Assembly: GCF_963691685.1 (NCBI RefSeq)
Contig: NZ_OY829290.1
Coordinates: 3,995,001-4,059,000 of the forward strand
Direction of reading: 5' to 3'
Length of the DNA: 64,000 nt
Origin: Thalassovita sp.
GTDB lineage: Bacteria; Pseudomonadota; Alphaproteobacteria; Rhodobacterales; Rhodobacteraceae
Positions 25,717 to 34,680 of this stretch are shown piece after piece. The notes under the pieces were generated by a model. It was not told the origin of the DNA. It saw nothing but the letters and a program-made list of their open reading frames with translations, and ran no database searches. The stretch's first letter is position 1. The number at the start of each line of letters is the position of its first letter. A program made the position numbers and the translations under genes.

Positions 25717-25956
25717 ATGACTTGCTGCCTGCTGTATCGCTCTTCCGAGCAGAACTTCCGCCCCCGGTTTTACCGCGTGGAAATCGCCATGAACCTTTTC
25801 GAAGAGGTTTCAGTTCTGCGCGAATGGGGCATCTCGGGCGGCAAAGGCACCTCAAAGATCGATATCTTCGGAAATCTACGCCACGCCTCTGAAGCGGCGG
25901 ACAAGGCGCGCCGCTCGGCCATGCGCCGGGGATATCGCCGCAGCGACGCAGCATAA
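25717..25956 (+). CDS. WGR-domain protein
   Basis: 79 residues that make a single WGR domain: FYRVEIAMNLFEEVSVLREWG then GGKGTSKIDIFG and a basic helix (EAADKARRSAMRRGYRR). WGR domains occur in poly(ADP-ribose) polymerases and, as stand-alone units, in many alphaproteobacteria; a nucleic-acid-binding role is likely. The first residue is uncertain: the ATG at 25717 has only a weak ribosome site but is needed to keep the full domain. Stands alone between the response regulator and the phosphatase gene. Confidence 0.7.
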   Translation: MTCCLLYRSSEQNFRPRFYRVEIAMNLFEEVSVLREWGISGGKGTSKIDIFGNLRHASEAADKARRSAMRRGYRRSDAA

Positions 25957-26078
25957 GTCCCCAACGTCAAAGCCAGCCCTCGCGCAATCCGCGCAGCCCG
26001 CGACGGTTTTTCTTGCAAACCCCATTGCGTCCTCCGCATCCATTGCCTACCCAGATGGCAATCGGATAAAGGGATCCA

Positions 26079-26738
26079 ATGTCCAACATTACACTTGTCC
26101 GCCACGGCCAGGCCAACACCGCCGCCCGTGACGAAGCCAACTATGACGCGCTCAGCGATCTTGGCCACCAGCAAGCCAGCTGGCTAGGCGATCACATGCG
26201 TTCCAGTGGCGAACACTATGAACGTATCTATTGCGGCACCCTGATCCGCCATCGCCAAACCGCGGACGCCATGGCGCTATGCGACGGGGCTGAGGTCATC
26301 GTGGATGACCGGCTGAATGAGATGGAGTTCTTCACACTCGCCAATCTGTTGCTGGACCAACAGGAGATTGCGATTCCGCGTGAGCGCGAAGACTTTGTCA
26401 GCTACCTGCCGATGCTGATGGGCAAATGGCAGGCGGGTGAAATCCTGAACCCACCAGAAAGCTATCAGGACTTTGAGTATCGCACCGCCTCGGTCATCGC
26501 CGAAATCGCCCAGGGCCGGGGATCGGCACTGGCCGTGACCTCAGGCGGGTTGATCGCAATGGCCCTGCGCGGCGTGCTGAAATTGGACACGCACGGGTTT
26601 TCCCGGTTGGCGCTGGCGATCATGAACAGCTCCGTCCACCGTCTGCATCACGTCGGCGGTGACTTTATGATGACCCAATTCAACGCCGTGCCGCATTTGG
26701 ATCGATCCGACCGGCAGCACGCGCAAACACATCTGTAA
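26079..26738 (+). CDS. Histidine phosphatase family (phosphoglycerate mutase-like) protein
   Basis: 219 residues with the RHG active-site motif (LVRHGQAN at 6-13), the proton-donor Glu region LNEMEFF and the second His block (ALAVTSGGLI, where the usual His is replaced by Ser in VTSGG). The phosphohistidine of RHG is kept, but loss of the second His could lower or change activity. AAGGGATCC precedes the ATG. The gene precedes two saccharopine-pathway-like genes by about 60 bases but a functional link is not evident. Confidence 0.8.
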   Translation: MSNITLVRHGQANTAARDEANYDALSDLGHQQASWLGDHMRSSGEHYERIYCGTLIRHRQTADAMALCDGAEVIVDDRLNEMEFFTLANLLLDQQEIAIPREREDFVSYLPMLMGKWQAGEILNPPESYQDFEYRTASVIAEIAQGRGSALAVTSGGLIAMALRGVLKLDTHGFSRLALAIMNSSVHRLHHVGGDFMMTQFNAVPHLDRSDRQHAQTHL

Positions 26739-26797
26739 CATCCCACGCCCCGACGCCGCCCAACCCGGCAAGCAGGGGCCAAGAAAAGGCAACCAGA

Positions 26798-27853
26798 ATG
26801 ACACATCTTTGGGTTCGCGCCGAACAGCGCCAGAACGAAGACCGCGTTGGCCTGACCCCCGAAGGCGTCAAGGCCCTGATCGCAGCGGGCATCCGCGTCA
26901 CCGTCGAAGAAAGCAGCACCCGCGCGCTGCCAATCGATGGCTACCGCGAGGCCGGAGCGGACATTGCGCCGGAAAACACCTGGCCCGAGGCCCCGCTGGA
27001 CGCGATCATCTTTGGCCTGAAAGAACTGCCCGAAGATGGCACGCCCCTGCCCCATAAGCACATCATGTTCGGCCATGCATATAAGGGCCAGCATTCGGGC
27101 AAGGCGCTGCTGGAACGGTTCAAAGAAGGCGGCGGCACGCTTTACGATCTGGAATACCTCGTCGATGAATCCGGCCGCCGTGTTGCGGCCTTTGGCTACT
27201 GGGCGGGCTATGCCGGGGCGGCCGTGACGCTGAAGACCTGGGCCGCACAGCAACGGGGTGAGGTCTGCCCAGCCGTTGGCGTCTACAAAGACAAAGATGC
27301 GCTGAACGCCGAACTGCTGGCCGAGGTCGAAGCCACCGGCAAACCGCTGCCCAAGGCCATCGTGATCGGCGCCCTGGGCCGGGTTGGCACCGGCGCGGCG
27401 GATCTGTGCGAAGCCATGGGTGTTGCGGTCACCAAATGGGATATGGCCGAAACCGCCAGCGGCGGCCCCTTCCCGGAAATTCTGGAACACGACCTGTTCC
27501 TGAACTGCATCTTTGCCCGCCCCGGCACGCCGGTCTTTGTCCCGCGTGAGGCGCTGGCGCAGGATCGCAACCTGACCGCCATTGGCGATGTCGCCTGTGA
27601 CCCAGACAGCGATTATAACCCGATCCCCGTCTATGATCGTGCCACCACCTGGGCCGAACCGGCCCTGCGCGTCGCCGACGCCCCGGTGATGGACGTCATG
27701 GCGATTGATAACTTGCCCTCGATGCTACCTGCCGAAAGCTCCGAGGATTATGCAGCACAACTCTTGCCCTCCCTCTTGACGCTGACCGATCTGGACAGCG
27801 GCGTATGGGGCCGGGCCGAAGCAACCTTTGCCGAACATGTGGCCAAGGTCTGA
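26798..27853 (+). CDS. Saccharopine dehydrogenase (L-lysine-forming type)
   Basis: 351 residues resembling the fungal Lys1/alanine dehydrogenase-like fold: LWVRAEQRQNEDRVGLTPEG, the LKELPEDGTPLPHKHIMFGHAYK catalytic segment (with Lys and His), then GRVGTGAADLC as nucleotide-binding glycine loop, and VFVPREALA with ACDPDSDYNPIPVYDRAT. It would interconvert lysine plus 2-oxoglutarate and saccharopine. The gene downstream encodes the other saccharopine dehydrogenase, so the pair probably degrades lysine to 2-aminoadipate semialdehyde. Confidence 0.8.
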   Translation: MTHLWVRAEQRQNEDRVGLTPEGVKALIAAGIRVTVEESSTRALPIDGYREAGADIAPENTWPEAPLDAIIFGLKELPEDGTPLPHKHIMFGHAYKGQHSGKALLERFKEGGGTLYDLEYLVDESGRRVAAFGYWAGYAGAAVTLKTWAAQQRGEVCPAVGVYKDKDALNAELLAEVEATGKPLPKAIVIGALGRVGTGAADLCEAMGVAVTKWDMAETASGGPFPEILEHDLFLNCIFARPGTPVFVPREALAQDRNLTAIGDVACDPDSDYNPIPVYDRATTWAEPALRVADAPVMDVMAIDNLPSMLPAESSEDYAAQLLPSLLTLTDLDSGVWGRAEATFAEHVAKV

Positions 27854-27872
27854 GATTTAGGAGGAACCCCTT

Positions 27873-29009
27873 ATGACTATTCACTGGTGTGGCACCGGCC
27901 TCTCCGCCATTCCCGGCCTGCGTCGCCTGCTGGAAAACGGCCATGACGTCACTGTTTGGAACCGGACCGTTGCCAAAGCTGAAGAGGCTGTTGGCGATCT
28001 GACCAAAAACATCCGCCCCTTCTCGATGGAGGCTGTGGCCGAAGCGGTCAGCGCGGGCGACGTTGTCGTCTCAATGCTGCCGGCCGACCAACACGTGCCG
28101 CTGGCCGAGATCTGCCTTGGCAAAGACGCGCATTTCGTCTCCTCCTCCTATATCGCGCCGGAAATGGCGGCCCTGGATGCGGCGGCCAAGGACAAAGGCC
28201 TGTGCTTTGTGAATGAGGTTGGGTTGGACCCGGGTATCGACCACCTGATGGCCCATTGGCTGATGGCCGATTACAAAGCCTCCGATGCCTTTGACGCGGA
28301 TAATGAGCTGTCGTTCATTTCCTACTGCGGTGGCGTGCCGAAACACGAAAACCCCTTCCGCTACAAATTCAGCTGGTCGCCGCTGGGCGTGTTGAAGGCG
28401 CTGCGCTCGCCCTCAAAATCCATCCTGGATGGCAAAGAGTTCAACGCCGCACGGCCCTGGGACGCGCTGTCCAGCTACACTGCGCCGCTGCCCACCCCGG
28501 AAGCGTTTGAAGTCTATCCGAACCGCGACTCCCTGCCCTTCATGGCGGAATACGGCTTTGAAAAAGACTGGAACGTCAAACAGTTCGTGCGCGGCACCCT
28601 TCGACTGAACGGCTGGGCCGAGGCCTGGGGCGATGTCTTCAAAGAGATCGAAACGCTGGAAGGCGCGGCGGGCGATGCCCGGCTGAAGGAAATGTCCGAT
28701 CAGTTCTGGACCGAAAATTCCTATGATGACGGCGAACCGGACCGCGTGATCATGTGCGTGGGCTTCAAGGCCGAAAAAGACGGCCAGCCGGTCTGGCACA
28801 AGACCTACACCATGGATGCCTGGGGCGATGAGCGTGGCACAGCGATGGCGCGTCTGGTCTCGATCCCGGTCTCGCTGGCGATTGAGGCGGTGCTGGATGA
28901 GCGCATCCCCACCGGCGTATCCGCCGCGCCCAGCCAGGCAGATCTGGTCAGCGACTGGCTGGATGTTGTTGACGATCTGGCGCAGCACCTGGGTGTGGTC
29001 ACCCACTAA
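27873..29009 (+). CDS. Saccharopine dehydrogenase-type (glutamate-forming) protein
   Basis: 378 residues of the Lys9-type saccharopine reductase family. The Rossmann start HWCGTGLSAIPGLRRLLENG, SMLPADQHVPLAE, SSSYIAPEMAALDAAAKDKG and the signature NEVGLDPGIDHLMA are clear. GGAGG sits nine bases before the ATG and the gap from the preceding gene is 19 bases. The likely reaction is saccharopine to glutamate plus 2-aminoadipate semialdehyde; a carboxynorspermidine-dehydrogenase-like role is a less likely alternative. Followed by a strong terminator. Confidence 0.8.
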   Translation: MTIHWCGTGLSAIPGLRRLLENGHDVTVWNRTVAKAEEAVGDLTKNIRPFSMEAVAEAVSAGDVVVSMLPADQHVPLAEICLGKDAHFVSSSYIAPEMAALDAAAKDKGLCFVNEVGLDPGIDHLMAHWLMADYKASDAFDADNELSFISYCGGVPKHENPFRYKFSWSPLGVLKALRSPSKSILDGKEFNAARPWDALSSYTAPLPTPEAFEVYPNRDSLPFMAEYGFEKDWNVKQFVRGTLRLNGWAEAWGDVFKEIETLEGAAGDARLKEMSDQFWTENSYDDGEPDRVIMCVGFKAEKDGQPVWHKTYTMDAWGDERGTAMARLVSIPVSLAIEAVLDERIPTGVSAAPSQADLVSDWLDVVDDLAQHLGVVTH

Positions 29010-29041
29010 GCCAGGTATGAAACACCCCGCATCGAAACGCC

Positions 29042-29065
29042 AAAGCGCCCCATTTGGGGCGCTTT
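29042..29065 (+). terminator. Terminator after the saccharopine gene pair
   Basis: AAAGCGCCCC (29042-29051), loop ATTT, GGGGCGCTTT (29056-29065), then TCTTTT. It also lies downstream of the convergent DUF3775 gene. Confidence 0.9.
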
Positions 29066-29091
29066 TCTTTTGCGATCAAGGCGTTGTCATT

Positions 29092-29418
29092 TCAGCCGCC
29101 GCGCATCAGCTCATCTTCCTCATCAGACGCCGAAAGCCCCAAGGCCTCCAATCCGTTTTCCAGATGGTCCGACAGATACGGCGTGCCGATCAGATAATCC
29201 GCCGTCGGGGTTGTGGCCTCAGCCACAGCTGTGCCGCGGGCTTCTTCCCATTCCTCGGCTTCAAAACTGCCGCGCCCCACCCACATCAGCGCCACCATAT
29301 CGGCCTGTTCTTCCTCGGTCAGCCGATCGATGAAGGCGCGCAATTCACCCTCAGCGCGGCCCAATTCACGGGACATCAAAATGACATTGGCAATTTTTTG
29401 AATGGAAACGTTCAGCAT
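29092..29418 (-). CDS. DUF3775-family protein
   Basis: 108 residues; resembles DUF3775: helix at the start (MLNVSIQKIANVILMSRELGRA), then LRAFIDRLTEEEQADMVALMWVGRG, matched closely to the family's centre, and a C-terminal acidic tail. No signal or membrane segment. Function is unknown for the family. Single gene; the intergenic region to rmuC (29419-29599) shows nothing clear. Confidence 0.68.
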   Translation of the reverse strand: MLNVSIQKIANVILMSRELGRAEGELRAFIDRLTEEEQADMVALMWVGRGSFEAEEWEEARGTAVAEATTPTADYLIGTPYLSDHLENGLEALGLSASDEEDELMRGG

Positions 29419-29599
29419 GGGGTCGATCCTTTTCGCGCTATCTCACGCCAACGACCATTGCACAGGCGGTAAAGCCGCCGCCTTGATCTGGGGCAAATCA
29501 ACCCGGTGTTCATTCCCGGGATCCTTTCGGCGCATCTGAGTTTCTAGATCGATCCTTGCCGCTTTCAACGTGCTGCAAATACTCAACTGCGCCAACGCC

Positions 29600-30922
29600 T
29601 CAGGGTTTGTCAGCCTCCAGAAGGTCGCGCTGCACCTCTGGTCCGGTCGGCTCCGGCTCGGGCGCCAGTTCTTCGAAATCGAAATTATCCAGCTTGTGGG
29701 CGCGTTTATTGGCGCGGGTTGCGGCGGTCAGAATACCGGCAACGTCGTCACCGGCCTGGCGCAGATGGGTTTCCAGCTTGCCGGCACGTTCGCCGACAAT
29801 CTCAACATCGCGGTGCAGGTTGCGCAGGGCTTTGCGGATCTCACCCGCCTGTTCGCGCATCCGCGCATCCTTCAAAATGGCCCGCATGGTGTTGAGTGTC
29901 GCCATACAAGTGGTGGGGGAAACGATCCAAACCCGTTTCTCAAACCCTTCGCGCACAAGGTCAGGAAACTTGGAGTGCAACTCAGCATAAATCGCCTCAG
30001 ACGGCAGGAACATCAGCGCGCCATCTGCGGTTTCGCCTTCGATCACATAGCGCTCGGCGATGTCTTTGATGTGTTTGCGAACTGAGGTTTTGAACAGCTG
30101 AATACCCGCCTTCAACTCAGCCTCGGTTTGCGAAGCCAGCATCGCTTCATAGGCCTCCAGCGGGAATTTGCTGTCGATCACAATCGGGCCCGGAGGGTTC
30201 GGCAGATGAATCAGACAGTCCGCGCGTTTGCCATTCGACAGCGTATGCTGCAGCGCGTAGCTGTCACGTGGCAGCGCTTTGCCCACGATGTCATTCAGCT
30301 GAATTTCCCCAAAGGCGCCGCGGGTCTGTTTGTTGGACAGGATATCCTGCAAAGACAGCACATCGCCCGACAGTTTGGTGATGTTTTCCTGCGCCTTGTC
30401 GATGGTGGCCAGACGTTCCTGCAGCTGTGTCAGGGAAGTGGCCGTCTGTTTGGCGTTGCCCATCAGCGAGGTGTTCAGTTTTTCCTGCAGATCGGTCAGT
30501 GCGTGATTGGTGCGCAGCTGCATATTGGCCAGGTTTTCCTGCATCTGCAGCTGCTGCGCCGCCATCGTGTCTGACATCTTCTGCTGCATCATTGCCAGGT
30601 TTTCACCGGTGCCCCGCTGCACCTTGGCCAGGTTTTCATGCAGGTTGACCTGCACCTCGCCCAGACGTTGCTCCATCAGCGTGGCAATCTGGCCCTGGGT
30701 CTGCGCCTGCGCCCGCAAGCCCCCATCCAGCTGCGCCTGCCCGGCCGAAAGCGCCTCCACCCGTTGCGCCATCTGGCCCATGTGCTGGGCGATCAGCGCC
30801 TCGGTCCGCTCGGCCCGTTTCTGCGCGCCACTGCGCAGGATCAAGGCCAGCACAAACAAGGCGGCCAGCCCTAGCCCAGCCAGGACCGTCGGGTTTTGCA
30901 GGAGGGTATTCAGATCAGTCAT
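29600..30922 (-). CDS. rmuC: RmuC family DNA recombination protein
   Basis: 440 residues: one N-terminal membrane helix (about 11-27, VLAGLGLAALFVLALIL), long coiled coil (about 35-195) with LANMQ/LTDLQ heptads, then a nuclease-like RmuC domain (SNKQTRGAFGEIQLNDIV, PGPIVIDSKFPLEAYE, ALMFLPSEAIYAEL, SPTTCMATLNTM). In E. coli it limits inversions at short inverted repeats. Its ATG overlaps the mutL stop by one base, so it is the second gene of a repair operon. Confidence 0.92.
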   Translation of the reverse strand: MTDLNTLLQNPTVLAGLGLAALFVLALILRSGAQKRAERTEALIAQHMGQMAQRVEALSAGQAQLDGGLRAQAQTQGQIATLMEQRLGEVQVNLHENLAKVQRGTGENLAMMQQKMSDTMAAQQLQMQENLANMQLRTNHALTDLQEKLNTSLMGNAKQTATSLTQLQERLATIDKAQENITKLSGDVLSLQDILSNKQTRGAFGEIQLNDIVGKALPRDSYALQHTLSNGKRADCLIHLPNPPGPIVIDSKFPLEAYEAMLASQTEAELKAGIQLFKTSVRKHIKDIAERYVIEGETADGALMFLPSEAIYAELHSKFPDLVREGFEKRVWIVSPTTCMATLNTMRAILKDARMREQAGEIRKALRNLHRDVEIVGERAGKLETHLRQAGDDVAGILTAATRANKRAHKLDNFDFEELAPEPEPTGPEVQRDLLEADKP

Positions 30923-32835
30923 CAGGTGCGTCCAAACAGGCGTTCAATATCGCTGAGTTTCAATTCCACATAGGTGGGGCGGCCGTGGTTGCATTGGCCG
31001 GAATGGGGCGTCGCCTCCATCTCCCGCAGGAGGGCGTTCATCTCCTCGGCGCGCATCCGACGGCCCGACCGGATGGAGCCATGACAGGCCACCCGACTAA
31101 GGATCGCCTCAATCCGCGCTTGCAGGGTCTGGCTGTCGCCCAGATCGGCCAGTTCATCCAGAATATCCAGCACCATCTGGCGGGCGTTGACCTCCCCCAG
31201 AATGGCGGGGGTTTCCCGCACGGCAATGGCGCCACCGCCGAAGGGTTCCAGCCCAAGGCCCAGCTTTTGCAGATCCTCGGCATGTTCCATCAGACGCGCG
31301 CAGTCTCCTTCGGAAAGCTCGACGATCTCAGGGATCAACAGGACCTGCGCCGCCACGCCGTTTTCGGCCATCTGGTGCTTCAGCTTTTCATAAACCAGCC
31401 GTTCGTGGGCGGCGTGCTGATCGACAATCACCATGCCGGTTTTGGTCTGCGCAACGATGTAGTTTTCATGCACCTGCGCCCGGGCAGCACCCAGCGGCAG
31501 CGCCTCAAGCGGCGGCGCATCGGTGGTGTGTGGCTGTTCCACCACCTCCTCCACCCGCGCGGAGTAGCTGCCTTCAAGTTCGGCAAAACCGCTGGGCTGC
31601 GGGGCCTCATAGCGGGGCGCGTCATAAAGCGGTGTCTCAATCGGGGCCTGACCCTGATAGCTGCTGCGCAACGCGCCCGCTGAGGGCCGGTCCATCTGGT
31701 AAACCCGTGGACCACCCGTGGCTGTTGTTGTCGGCTCAGGCCGGAACGCCCCAAGCGTCGCCCCCGCCACAGTGGTTGAGGCGCGGTGCCCCGCCTCTGC
31801 CAAAGCATGACGCAGGGATGAGACGATCAGCCCACGCACAATGCCCGGATCACGGAACCGAACCTCAGACTTTGCCGGGTGTACGTTCACATCGACCAGA
31901 TGCGGATCACATTCGATAAACAGTGCCGCCGCCGGATGACGATCCCGGCTGAGGAAATCAAAATAGGCCCCGCGCAACGCGCCGACCAGCAGCTTGTCGC
32001 GCACCGGGCGGCCGTTCACAAACAGGAACTGCGCCACGGCAGAGCCGCGTGAATAGGTCGGCAATGCGGCATAGCCGGTCAGCATAAACCCATCGCGTTC
32101 GGCATCAATCTTCAGCGCGTTTTCAGCAAACTCATTGCCCAGAATACGGCCCAGCCGGCCATGCAGCGCGTCAAACAGATCGCCGGTTTCGGGATCGGCG
32201 CGGAAGGTCACCCGCCCGTCGCCACCGCCAGAAACATCGCGCAGGGTAAAGCCGATGAACGGCTCAGCCATCGCCAGCCGTTTGACCACATCGTTGATCG
32301 CCTGCGTTTCAGCCCGGTCAGTGCGCATGAACTTCAGTCGCGCCGGTGTGGCAAAGAACAGATCCCGCAGCTCAACAATCGTACCGCCGTTCAGCGCGGC
32401 CGGTTTCACTGGATCCATCACCCCGCCAGAGACGGCGATCTGTGCTGCCTCATGCCCGTCGGCGCGGCTGGTGATCGTCAGGCGACCCACCGCCCCTAGG
32501 GATGGCAGTGCCTCACCACGAAAGCCAAAGCTGTGAATGTCCAGCAGATCCGACCCATCGATCTTGGAGGTGGCATGGCGCGACAGCGCCAAAGGCAACT
32601 GATCCGGCGTGATCCCACAGCCGTCATCGGTCACACGGATCAGTGTCTTGCCACCGTCGGCGATCGCAATCTCAATCCGGCGCGCGCCGGCATCAATGGC
32701 GTTTTCCACCAATTCCTTCACGGCCGAGGCCGGGCGTTCCACCACTTCACCGGCAGCAATCCGGTTGATCGCCGCATCATCCAGTTGACGGATGACGGGT
32801 TGGTTTTCGCTCATATTGGGGGCTGCGTTGGACAT
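30922..32835 (-). CDS. mutL: DNA mismatch repair protein MutL (endonuclease type)
   Basis: GHKL ATPase matchmaker of mismatch repair. N-terminal motifs: IAAGEVVERPASAVKELVEN, DDGCGI and RGEALPSLGAV. The C-terminal dimer domain carries DQHAAHERLVYE, which fits D-Q-H-A-x2-E-x4-E, the metal-dependent nicking motif, so this MutL probably nicks DNA itself in a MutH-less organism. Proline-rich linker at about 370-440. The start is uncertain: ATG 32835 has AGG upstream; ATG 32814 has weaker support; an in-frame start at 32862 is also possible. Coupled to rmuC. Confidence 0.95.
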   Translation of the reverse strand: MSNAAPNMSENQPVIRQLDDAAINRIAAGEVVERPASAVKELVENAIDAGARRIEIAIADGGKTLIRVTDDGCGITPDQLPLALSRHATSKIDGSDLLDIHSFGFRGEALPSLGAVGRLTITSRADGHEAAQIAVSGGVMDPVKPAALNGGTIVELRDLFFATPARLKFMRTDRAETQAINDVVKRLAMAEPFIGFTLRDVSGGGDGRVTFRADPETGDLFDALHGRLGRILGNEFAENALKIDAERDGFMLTGYAALPTYSRGSAVAQFLFVNGRPVRDKLLVGALRGAYFDFLSRDRHPAAALFIECDPHLVDVNVHPAKSEVRFRDPGIVRGLIVSSLRHALAEAGHRASTTVAGATLGAFRPEPTTTATGGPRVYQMDRPSAGALRSSYQGQAPIETPLYDAPRYEAPQPSGFAELEGSYSARVEEVVEQPHTTDAPPLEALPLGAARAQVHENYIVAQTKTGMVIVDQHAAHERLVYEKLKHQMAENGVAAQVLLIPEIVELSEGDCARLMEHAEDLQKLGLGLEPFGGGAIAVRETPAILGEVNARQMVLDILDELADLGDSQTLQARIEAILSRVACHGSIRSGRRMRAEEMNALLREMEATPHSGQCNHGRPTYVELKLSDIERLFGRT

Positions 32836-32923
32836 ACAACAAGACCTAGCACATCTGGGCACGATTCGACCATGTGGGAATTCCGGCCCGTTGTTCCTGA
32901 TAATCCACTTCGCGCGCCGCGCC

Positions 32924-34042
32924 TCAGGGCAGCGGCGCCGTCTGGTAAAGCTTCACCTTCAGGCCGCCATGCGGCACCGGGGGACCAGGCGGCAGGAACG
33001 GCAATCCGGTGGCTTTGGCCAGGGAACCATCCGAGGTCACGATGCCCACACGCCAGCCGCTGAACCGCTCTTTCAGCACCTCACCCAACGCGCCGTGCAG
33101 GGCAAACAACAGCTTCTTGTTGCCGATCCGGGTGCCATAGGGCGGGTTCACAATGACCAGCCCCGGCGGACCTTCGGGCCGCTCCAGATCACTGACGGCA
33201 GCCTTGGTGAACCGGGTCAGCACCGCGACACCCGCCCGTTCGGCATTGGCGGTGGAGTTGGCAATCGCCCCTTCATTGCGGTCTGATCCGTGAAAGGTCA
33301 GATCGCCGAGGTTTTCCGACGGTGTCAGCACCTCCGCCTTCACCCGTGAATATTGGCTGTTGTCAAAAGTAGCGAGCTGCTGAAACGCAAAATCCCGCGC
33401 GCGCCCAGCCGCCAGACCCATCGCCTGTTCAGCCGCCTCAATCACAAAGGTGCCCGAACCGCACATCGGGTCCAGAACAGGCTCAGCCCCGTCATACCCT
33501 GCCGCCCGCAGAAATAGCGAGGCCAGCGTTTCCCGCATCGGCGCCTTGCCGACCGCTTCTTTATGGCCGCGTTTGTGCAGCGACTCGCCCGAGGTATCGA
33601 CGCTGAAGGTTACCAGGTTGTCATCAATCCGTGCCTTCACCTGCACCACACCTTTGTCAGAAACCTCAGCCCCCAGCGTTTCGGCAATGGCCTTTTCAAT
33701 CCGCTGCTTCGCGGCCCCCGCATGGTAGATCTTGGACTTCTTACAGGTCACCTCAACCCGCACCGAAACATCCGGTCGCAACACTTCCGCCCAGGGAAAC
33801 TTGCGCGACCGCTTGTCCAGCTGGGCCAGATGAAACGCCCGAAAGGAGCCGATCCGCGCCAGAACCCGTGTGGCGCCGCGCAGATACATGTTGGCGCGCC
33901 AGACGTCGGACCAGTCACCATCAAAGCTTACGCCGCCGGGTTCGGTACGCACCTCGGTAAAGCCCAGATCGCTGGCCTCATCGCGCAGCATCGGTTCCAG
34001 CCCCGGCGGGGCCACGAGGAAGATTTCAAACGGTGTATCCAT
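32924..34042 (-). CDS. THUMP-domain RNA methyltransferase (RlmL N-terminal-like)
   Basis: 372-residue AdoMet-dependent methylase. FEIFLVAPPGLEPMLRDEASDLGF opens a THUMP domain (1-160), followed by a Rossmann methyltransferase: LDPMCGSGTFVIEAA (AdoMet binding) and IVNPPYGTRIG (the N-PPY active site of N-methylases). Size and order match the RlmK/L N-terminal half or YpsC-type proteins that methylate guanine N2 in 23S rRNA. The exact target is not certain. It lies 88 bases upstream of mutL on the same strand and may share its transcript. Confidence 0.88.
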   Translation of the reverse strand: MDTPFEIFLVAPPGLEPMLRDEASDLGFTEVRTEPGGVSFDGDWSDVWRANMYLRGATRVLARIGSFRAFHLAQLDKRSRKFPWAEVLRPDVSVRVEVTCKKSKIYHAGAAKQRIEKAIAETLGAEVSDKGVVQVKARIDDNLVTFSVDTSGESLHKRGHKEAVGKAPMRETLASLFLRAAGYDGAEPVLDPMCGSGTFVIEAAEQAMGLAAGRARDFAFQQLATFDNSQYSRVKAEVLTPSENLGDLTFHGSDRNEGAIANSTANAERAGVAVLTRFTKAAVSDLERPEGPPGLVIVNPPYGTRIGNKKLLFALHGALGEVLKERFSGWRVGIVTSDGSLAKATGLPFLPPGPPVPHGGLKVKLYQTAPLP

Positions 34043-34518
34043 CCCCGTTCCTTAGCTGGGAACGCCAAGCGGCGCGACAAGAAAGTCTCGCTGGGATAGG
34101 TCAGCAAGAAGCGATTGCCGATAAGATTGACGCCGCAAATCATTTGGAATGATGCAACCTGTGATCCGCCGCGCCCTGATTGACCGCTGGAAAAATCAGC
34201 CGAAAATCCAGCTATACCGATCAAATATTCATAATATTTGCATATTTCCCGGCATCGGCATTCCCGGTACAAATCGGCCAATCAACAACCAATGGATGTT
34301 TTTTGGGCAGTCGATTAGCAAAAATGCATACTTTCGTATGTAGAATTTATGCATCCCTGCTCTCTTTCGTATGTAAGCAAGACTCTGGAAAGAGTTCGCC
34401 CGCTACGGTGAAAGCCAATTGGTTCGCAGATTTAATAAAACATAAAGCTCTGACGCAGATCAGAGAGTGGAATGGAACGCGTAGGGGTTTCAAACCACGG
34501 GGGGAAGAAAGAGGTCGT
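34043..34518. other. Long AT-rich intergenic region with paired repeats
   Basis: No gene is supported between the methyltransferase start and the leader ORF. It is markedly AT-richer than its surroundings. CTTTCGTATGTA occurs twice (34331-34342 and 34364-34375), 33 bases apart, about three helical turns, and ATGCAT occurs twice (34324-34329, 34349-34354). These lie upstream of the kinase transcript and may bind a regulator. Confidence 0.4.
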
Positions 34519-34680
34519 ATGAAAGCGATTTCCTATACGCCAGTGGGTGACGTTAGCGTCGCCTGTTTTGGCTGTGATCAAAGAAATAATCGCGGCGGGA
34601 GCAGCGCAGAACCCGTACGTCCGCTGACATCGTGTCCGTTGTCCCAGAGCCGCCGGTTCGATCGCTGGAGGCCACGATGA
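34519..34680 (+). CDS. Possible 53-residue leader ORF coupled to kinase gene
   Basis: ATG 34519 follows AGAGG at a good distance (5 bases). It encodes 53 residues (begins MKAISYTPVGDVSVACFGCD, ends in a basic tail) and stops at TGA 34678-34680, which overlaps the ATG of the kinase (34677) as ATGA. I do not recognise the product. Overlap and good ribosome site suggest translational coupling, but the coding character is weak and it may not be a real gene. Confidence 0.32.
   Translation: MKAISYTPVGDVSVACFGCDQRNNRGGSSAEPVRPLTSCPLSQSRRFDRWRPR

Noticed and set aside
34180..34518. Longer in-frame extension upstream of the 53-residue leader ORF
   Set aside because: AT-rich, no ribosome site and no coding character.
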